From Dermatophagoides farinae (Eukaryota > Arthropoda > Arachnida > Sarcoptiformes > Pyroglyphidae), in assembly GCF_024713945.1 (NCBI RefSeq), contig NC_134681.1, positions 5,061,501 to 5,125,500 on the forward strand: a stretch of DNA of 64,000 nt. Reading direction: 5' to 3'. The notes under the pieces are model-generated. The model saw only the letters and a program-made list of their open reading frames with translations, searched no databases and was not told where the DNA came from. The position numbers and the translations under genes are program-made. Shown piece by piece: positions 53,988 through 64,000 of this stretch (its first letter is position 1; each line of letters opens with the position of its first letter).

Positions 53988-54337
53988 ATAAATAAAAGCT
54001 TTCCACTGTATTTTCCAATTTCCAAAATCTTTCGAACAATTTTTCCTATGAATTTTTTCATTCAAATTTATAAAATAAAATAAAAACTTTTTTTATTAAA
54101 TTCCTATTTTTCATTAGCCAACTATTTTGAATAAATTGTATTGTAGCGCCATCATGCGATTCATAGTTATAACATTGGAACACAACCCTTGTTGACTCGA
54201 GAACAATATAACAACAACAATAATATCTGAATGTGATTATAATAATATTTTTTAGTTTGTTTTTTAATATAAATGGTTAAATTCTGGTATTCATACATTG
54301 ATTAAAGTAATAATATTAAGTGAACAAACAATAAATA
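53988..54337. other. Spacer between SLC26 and Gcn5
   Basis: Starts with AATAAA (53991-53996) for SLC26 and holds AT-rich sequence that must include the Gcn5 promoter and 5' UTR unless an untranslated exon lies elsewhere. No other feature seen. Confidence 0.6.
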
Positions 54338-57649
<3,312 letters not shown>

Positions 57650-58296
57650 AGTAAAAACAAAAAAATGAAGAAAAGATTTTTACCATTCATATTTCTACTC
57701 TAAAAACTTTGATCTCGATAATTAATTGATTATTTTACTATTTCAATTTTTTTTTTTTGAAATTATCTTTCACTTTCATTTTTTCCTATAAATAAAATTC
57801 GATTTATTACAATGATGATGATGATGATGACAAGTGTAAGCACAAACATTCATACGAAACATAAAGGCCTTATAAATAATATAATAATAATCTATTGATT
57901 ATATAAAGCCAATATATTTCGTCGAATGGCTGGCTTTTGGCTTTTTCGATTGATGAATGATCGATTGTTTTTTGTTTTTTTTTTTTTTTTGCTCAAGTCT
58001 TTAATTCCGAAAGAATTTGATTATTGATGACGATGATGATGATGATGATGATGATTTTCAATATAAAATTTTTAGTTTTCTTTATACACATGGCTAAATA
58101 AAACACTAGGAAATTTATATATATTTAAATAGTTGGGAATTGGAAAAAAAATTGTGATTATGATGATGATTGAATGAAGATGAAATGAATTTATGTTTAA
58201 AATGGACAATTGTGTTTTAAGTTATATATTGGTTATATTTTGATATTCAATGAATGGTTACAGAAAAAAAATGGACAAAATGAACAAATACACATC
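57650..58296. other. Convergent 3' spacer (Gcn5 / LEV-10-like)
   Basis: Contains AATAAA on the plus strand at 57791-57796 and AATAAA on the minus strand at 57808-57803, so the two genes' likely polyadenylation signals lie within 20 bp. GAT runs occur at about 57812-57829 and 58031-58054. No coding sequence seen. Confidence 0.6.
57791..57808. terminator. Paired polyadenylation signals of convergent genes
   Basis: AATAAA reads forward at 57791-57796 and backward (TTTATT) at 57803-57808. If both are used, the Gcn5 and LEV-10-like transcripts end past each other and overlap by a few tens of bases. Confidence 0.45.
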
Positions 58297-61200
58297 CTAA
58301 TCATCTACAATCAAAGAAGAATGATGATGATGATGATGATGTTGATGATGGCCATGTTGTTGTTCATGTTGATGTTGATGGAGATGATAGTTTGCATTTG
58401 GCGTTGCTATTGTAAATACATCCGTTGGATGATGCCATGTCGATGGTGGATGTGATGAAGATTGTTGTGATTGTTTTGATTCAGATGATGTGGATAATGT
58501 ATTCTTACCGGTATTCTGTAAACGTGATATCTGATATTTTCGTAGGCTTGATACCGATATTGATGGCTGTGTTTCATGTATTGAATCACTTTCTTCACCA
58601 TTAGTTGCTAAAGCGTCACTTTTACCATAGTTATGATTATTATTCAATGATCGAAGCAATGTTCGTTCCTCATGATCGGTCATCATAAGATAATCACCAT
58701 TTCCGGTGGCATCTTTATTACCCAAAAGACTATTATTGTCAACATCCATCAAAAGCATCATGTTATTGTTCATGGTATCATCATCACCATCAATACCATT
58801 ATCATTATCTTCATGATCATCATCGTTCATCACATCGTTATCATCATCATCATCAATGGTTATCTTTGTAGCTCTTGATGATAATTGTCCAGCTCCACAA
58901 CCACTATCCAAACTGTCCATTGGTGGTAACATTGATTCTATCTGGTGTGTATTACCGGGTGATGTATTTTGACGGCTATTATCATGATGATGATGTATAG
59001 ATGATATTCGGTTATTTCTATTCGCTATCGTTGATTGTGATGGACAATGCATCTGTTGTTTTTGTTGTATGGATAATTTACTACTGCCACCACCATCAGG
59101 TAATGTACAATAGGGAGTATAAGGTGTGCTCGCAGCTGCTGTAAATGTCGATATACGAGAATCTGTTTGCCTACTCATTGATCGATTCATCGTCATTGTC
59201 ATTGTTGTTCGATTATTATTATTACCATTGGCTGATGCTGTAAAATTATTGCGAGCCAATGTCGATGATTGGTAATGAGCATGATGACCAGTACCAGCAT
59301 TAACATCTGATTTAAATGTTCCACAATTCGTGGATGTTGGATTCGTTCCTATATTATCCCCATATTGATTGAAATTGATTAACGATGATTGACGTAGATT
59401 TAATAGTGAACGATTCATTGGAGGAGGAGGTGGTGGTGGAATTGGAGGCGAATTTGGATCTCCTATCGGTTCATCAGTGATTGTATTTGCTGGATTTGTT
59501 GTTTCCATAAACATTGAATCTGGTTGTTCACTAGTAACGGCAGTAGTAACATGACCAGAATCGGCACTATTCGATACAGATGGCCATCGAACATTTTTTA
59601 TCATTTGATTATGGTTTCCACCACCTCCAGTTCCAGTAGCACCAGGCGTTGTCGATGATGACGAAACTGTCATTACATCAATCAATCGATGTGGCGTGCC
59701 AATACCCATTGTTGTTGCCATATCCGATTGATAATAAGTAGAATAATCGGGGGCCGTTGGATGAGCAAAATAATGTTGACACGTTTTATCTATGATGTGG
59801 CCAACATTCTTCTCATCACCGCTTGATCGTCTATACCAATTGATGATTAGTATGATGGTCAAACAGATTATACCGATGGCAAAAAATATAAACATTAACA
59901 GTCCGGTCATGCCACCCACTAATTCAACAATGTTGATTTTAACCTCATGAATACAATCACTTTCATCGGAATCATCATCAAAGCCGCAATTCTGTACACC
60001 ATTACAATGAAGCTTCCCAGATATACAATAACCATGTTTTTGACATTGATATGGCATCGTATTGATGGGAATGTCCAATGATGATGATGATGATGATGAT
60101 GATGATAAGGAAGATGTTGATTGTATAAGCTCTTGTTGTTGATTTGTTGATGGATTGCTTATAGCTGTCGATGCCATACAAGGACCAAATGCTGTCATAT
60201 TCTTTACACGTACATCATTATTATCGGATGGCATATCTATCTCAGTCCAAATAGCTGAAAATCCTAATGCTCCAACAGCTTTTTGTGCGGTTAAAAAGCT
60301 ATAAAAAAAATGATGGTTATAAAAAAAATGTGTTAATAACAGATAATTGTACTTACGTGATACGCATTACATTATTGTCTGAAATGTATTGTTTATCGCG
60401 TAGGTTTAATTTCTCACCACATAATTCAATGGATTTTTGATTCAAATCAGGCCATACACGAACGATGGCACCTGGACATCCACGATTTGGTGGATCACCT
60501 TCCACTGAGAATTCATCAAAATATAAAAGAACTTTGGATCCACTTCGAACGGTTATAAACCAATTGCACACTTGCATTGTAGCCGGATAATTATTTGGAT
60601 AATTTGGTGTCTGAATTATACCGTTTTCGAGATTAGTAAAATTTCCACCACAATCTATTAATGAATTGAAAAACGATTGATTTAAATTTAACAAAACAGA
60701 TACAGAATCAGATATAAACCTTGTACACGATCGGAAGCTCGATCAAATCGATAGGTAGCGCTAAAACCGCTTGATACTTCATTTTCATCGGTATTCACAA
60801 TCACTTTTATCTGGCTAACACCGGTTTCGGTTAAAATTGGACCCGGTGCTGTAAAACCACAATAACGTCCATAAAATTGTTCACGACCAGAACCACTTTC
60901 TACACTGTAAACTTCAAGCCAATCATGTGTACATTTTTCATTATAACCCGGAATGCTTAATGATGAAACTTCAGCATCACTAAATTTGAATTGATTGAAG
61001 ACCAATTTGACCTGTTCATCTGGTTCACCGAAAAATTCAAATATACAATACGTATTCGATGGATAATTGGATGGATGTCTTGGTGAATTAAATTCACCGG
61101 ATTTACTACCACTGCTCACATATGAAAAATGACATTGGCCAGGTGATGCTTGTGTTCCCATTATCTTAAAATCCGTTTCAAACCAATAATGTGCTTTGAA

Positions 61201-63775
61201 ACCTTGACCTTGTGTTGAACCAGAATTGAATACCACTAATAATAATGGACCATCAGATACGACTGGTGGTGGTATTGTTTCACCACAGAAAACATAATCA
61301 AATTCATCCATTGCTTGTAGCTGTGTATATAGACGAACATAGGCATCAGTACATCTAATAATAACAAAAATGTGAACCAAATCAACAATATATTAATGAT
61401 GAAAAGAAAAACATAAACACAAAACATACTCATTAACATCTTTAGTAGGTATCTGTAACATTTCGAAATGAAAATTAATACGTTCTAAATTTTGAGCATC
61501 TTGTAATCCGTATAGAAAATATTTGCACATTATATTTGAATGATAAAGAAATGGATAATTTGGTGCATAAATTGTTCCATTGGATTCTTTACGGCTGAAT
61601 ATTTTCTGATCACATTCAGTACCACGAATATGTTCACTATTTTCATTGTTCAAAATGAATCCTAGAATTTTCCAAAAATAGAATTTTTTTTTGTTAAAAA
61701 AAAAGAAAAAATTAAGATACAAAAAAAAAGAAATTTGAAACATGAAAAATAAAATCAAAATCAATAACAATAGAGAGAGAAAGAGAATGAGTGAAAGATG
61801 ACAGACATGCTAAATCTAAATCAGCTAGAATTTTTCATCATCATCATCATTAATGATCACTAAAATCATTGTTCATGACTTCAGAGACATACACAACATA
61901 CAGAAGTCAAGTCATAAATCAAATTATTATTTTTTTTTTTGCTATTCGAATCGCATGAATGGCTAAAGTTCCGTTCACACAAAACACACACACACACAGA
62001 ACATACACATGTTCCATTCGTCATGAAACAAATCATAAATCACTTTGGCGAAAGGAGTATAAAGTTTGGAGACAATGGAAATTGTGTATGTGCAGTGCCT
62101 TCATAATTGATAATGGATGTAATGTATAATAATAATGATCATAAATACAAACGAAACACACACACACATATATAATAAAATGAACAAATGAACATAAAAC
62201 ATAAACCGGATATGAACACTCACCAAGATTGACAAATTTTTCGGAAAATTCATAATAACCGGAAAAACCACGATTCTGATTTACTGATGATATTCGTTTG
62301 AGAGTTGTAAATTGGACCAATAAATTGATACCAGATGAGAATACGAATAATTGTCGTTGTTGGCCACAATAAGTATTGATCAATGGTGCTCGTGTTGTTT
62401 CACCATCATAGATTTTCACATAATCATAGGGACAACTTTTTTTTCGGTTTTTTTTTAATTAATTCGATCAAATGATTTTAATTTTAATAAAAAAATAAAT
62501 TATTAGCACTTACTGTGATCCACCATAGAATAGATCGAAATCCATGAATTCCAATTTTACTCGTTGTCCTTTAACACCTTTAAAAAGATAATAACAGGTA
62601 ATATTTTTTGGATATACGCCCGGATATGTTGGACTCATAAATTCGCCTTCACGACGAACTTCACTATAGATTGTGTAGCTACAGATTTCATTTGGCATAG
62701 GAGTTCCGGCCACATATGGTGCTATGGATGCAATGAAAATTTATCAATTTATCATTTAGATGTTTATATTATCATCATCATCATTTTTATTTTCAACTTA
62801 CTGGCATTGACAAACTCATAGGTACCTTCGAATATATCGCTACCATTAAGTATGGTACCGTCCATTAATTTAGCAGTATAGAAACTGATCACAATTGTTT
62901 GAAATAATGAGATGCGATCATGTGGTATGACTAGATCACAGTAACGACCACCAAATGGTGTGCTCAATAGATCTGAATCAGGATTCTTCAATTCAGCATA
63001 AACATCAACATATTCATCTAGACATCTAGAGATCATCATCATCATCATCACCATCACCATTATCAATTATTTGAATCATAGAATGTTATATTGAAAAATA
63101 TGAAAAAAAAGAAAGGAAAAAAACGATACTCACTCTGGTAATTCTGAACGAAGACTGAATTTAGTGAATGAAACTCGTACACGTTCATAAGGTCCAGCAA
63201 TAAATGTATAGATACATTGTCTCGTATAACGATTTGATTCATTATTACTACCTAACAATGGATTTACTGATGACGATTGATCACCAACACTGTCATTGAT
63301 TGATGAAATAATGCTTGAAACAGTTGTCGCAGGCATCGGTATCATAAATGATGGTCCAACAAATGTTCCATTTCGTGTTCCATGTGTTATATTGAGCGTC
63401 GTACTAATGAATACTTGATCACAATCTTTACATGAAAAACAAAAAAAAAATATAATTAAATCGAAAACATAAAGTGTATAAACAATATATACCAGTAGAT
63501 GATGAAAATGTAGTTGAATGTACAATATCATAATGATGGGATGGTAAAAAAAATTGATTATCATCCATTGATGATGATGGTGATGCGTATGCAAATGACA
63601 ATAGACATATAACCATCACTTGATAAAACATGAAAGCTGCTGCCAATAATGATTTCATATTCAAAGATGATGATTTAGATTGGGATTTAGATTTCATCGT
63701 TATTGATTGTATCATTAACCCATTAATAGTTGTCGTCATTTTTGTTGTTATTATTATTGTTGTTGTCATATTCAC
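58297..63775 (-). CDS. lev-10: LEV-10-like protein: five CUB domains, LDLa, one membrane span
   Basis: Nine exons in transcript order: 63775-63493, 63425-63134, 63025-62802, 62721-62514, 62435-62224, 61661-61430, 61354-60720, 60654-60357, 60298-58297; about 1,461 residues, all phases consistent. The signal peptide is MKSLLAAAFMFYQVMVICLL; an ATG at 63658-63656 starts right there, and the 39 residues before it may be untranslated. CUB domains lie at about residues 97-265, 280-405, 420-540, 550-690 and 696-815; examples are GEFMSPTYPGVYPKNITC, CPYDYVKIYDGE and GIIQTPNYPNNYPATMQVC. The LDLa module (CQKHGYCISGKLHCNG, CGFDDDSDESDC) is at about 878-912. A membrane span (GLLMFIFFAIGIICLTIILI) and a tail of about 510 residues follow. 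Five CUBs, LDLa and one span equal C. elegans LEV-10, which clusters acetylcholine receptors at muscle synapses; Neto proteins have two CUBs. The tail is Ser/His/Asn-rich and includes IPPPPPPPMNRS. Confidence 0.92.
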
Positions 63776-63823
63776 AATGTATGTAATGCTTATTGATGAT
63801 GAATTTTTCTATTATTGTTATAG

Positions 63824-64000
63824 ATTTTATTTACATCAATAAACTTGATGGGCGTTGCCAACGAAATTTTATCATTCAATTTAACATTAAAGGCCATTCC
63901 ATTTATTGATGATGTTGATGAAGATGATGATCATGATCTGAATATAATCGACATAGAATTATTCATGACTTTCACACAGGCCATAATGTGTAACGATCCT
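63824..64000 (+). CDS. Possible exon of a plus-strand gene, cut by window end
   Basis: After a TTGTTATAG acceptor-like site (ends 63823) a frame is open for 59 codons to the window edge, with an ATG at 63848-63850. The product has mixed, acidic composition (ANEILSFNLTLKAIPFIDD, IELFMTFTQAIMCNDP) and does not derive from repeats. If the ATG is the start, it lies only 72 bp from the LEV-10-like start on the other strand, implying a shared promoter. No family recognised. Confidence 0.32.
   Translation, partial: MLFTSINLMGVANEILSFNLTLKAIPFIDDVDEDDDHDLNIIDIELFMTFTQAIMCNDP

Overview
The window is nuclear DNA from an animal with a compact, AT-rich genome: GT-AG introns (most 50-110 bp), coding exons rich in Asn, Ser, His and Gln runs, and spacers crowded with microsatellites and poly-A/poly-T. 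An arthropod, most likely a mite, is my best guess from this style plus the gene content. This is inference; no marker gene proves it.

Layout, left to right. (1) 1-1029 (+): C-terminal half of a heme peroxidase, cut by the window edge. (2) 2464-5976 (+): macoilin, six exons. (3) 6654-8547 (+): bacterial-type, probably mitochondrial aspartyl-tRNA synthetase. (4) 12407-8895 (-): EVA-1-like receptor with two SUEL lectin domains and one membrane span, convergent with gene 3. (5) About 12.4-40.4 kb: a gene-poor tract of about 28 kb, mostly microsatellites. Inside it, 28.4-32.2 kb is a different kind of sequence: a 44-bp tandem repeat, a 210-bp pogo/Tigger-like MITE, a 178-bp satellite, a hairpin, and broken pieces of host genes, including a clear TRPML (mucolipin) pore fragment with a frameshift. 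(6) 40388-40984 (+): Ser/Asn-rich protein of unknown function. (7) 47296-42264 (-): Suppressor of zeste 12 (PRC2 subunit), six exons, with a very long N-terminal extension. (8) 51251-53987 (+): SLC26 anion transporter, five exons. (9) 54338-57649 (+): GCN5/PCAF acetyltransferase with a substituted bromodomain asparagine. (10) 63775-58297 (-): five-CUB, LDLa, single-pass protein with the architecture of LEV-10, nine exons. (11) 63824-64000 (+): possible start of another gene.

The genes do not form one pathway. Su(z)12 and Gcn5 are both chromatin regulators, with opposite usual effects (H3K27 methylation against histone acetylation). EVA-1-like and LEV-10-like are neuronal cell-surface proteins in C. 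elegans. Exon borders were set by hand from reading frame, splice dinucleotides and family conservation; phases add up in every multi-exon model. No RNA gene was found. The most unusual part is the 28.4-32.2 kb island. I see no sign of a wholly new system.
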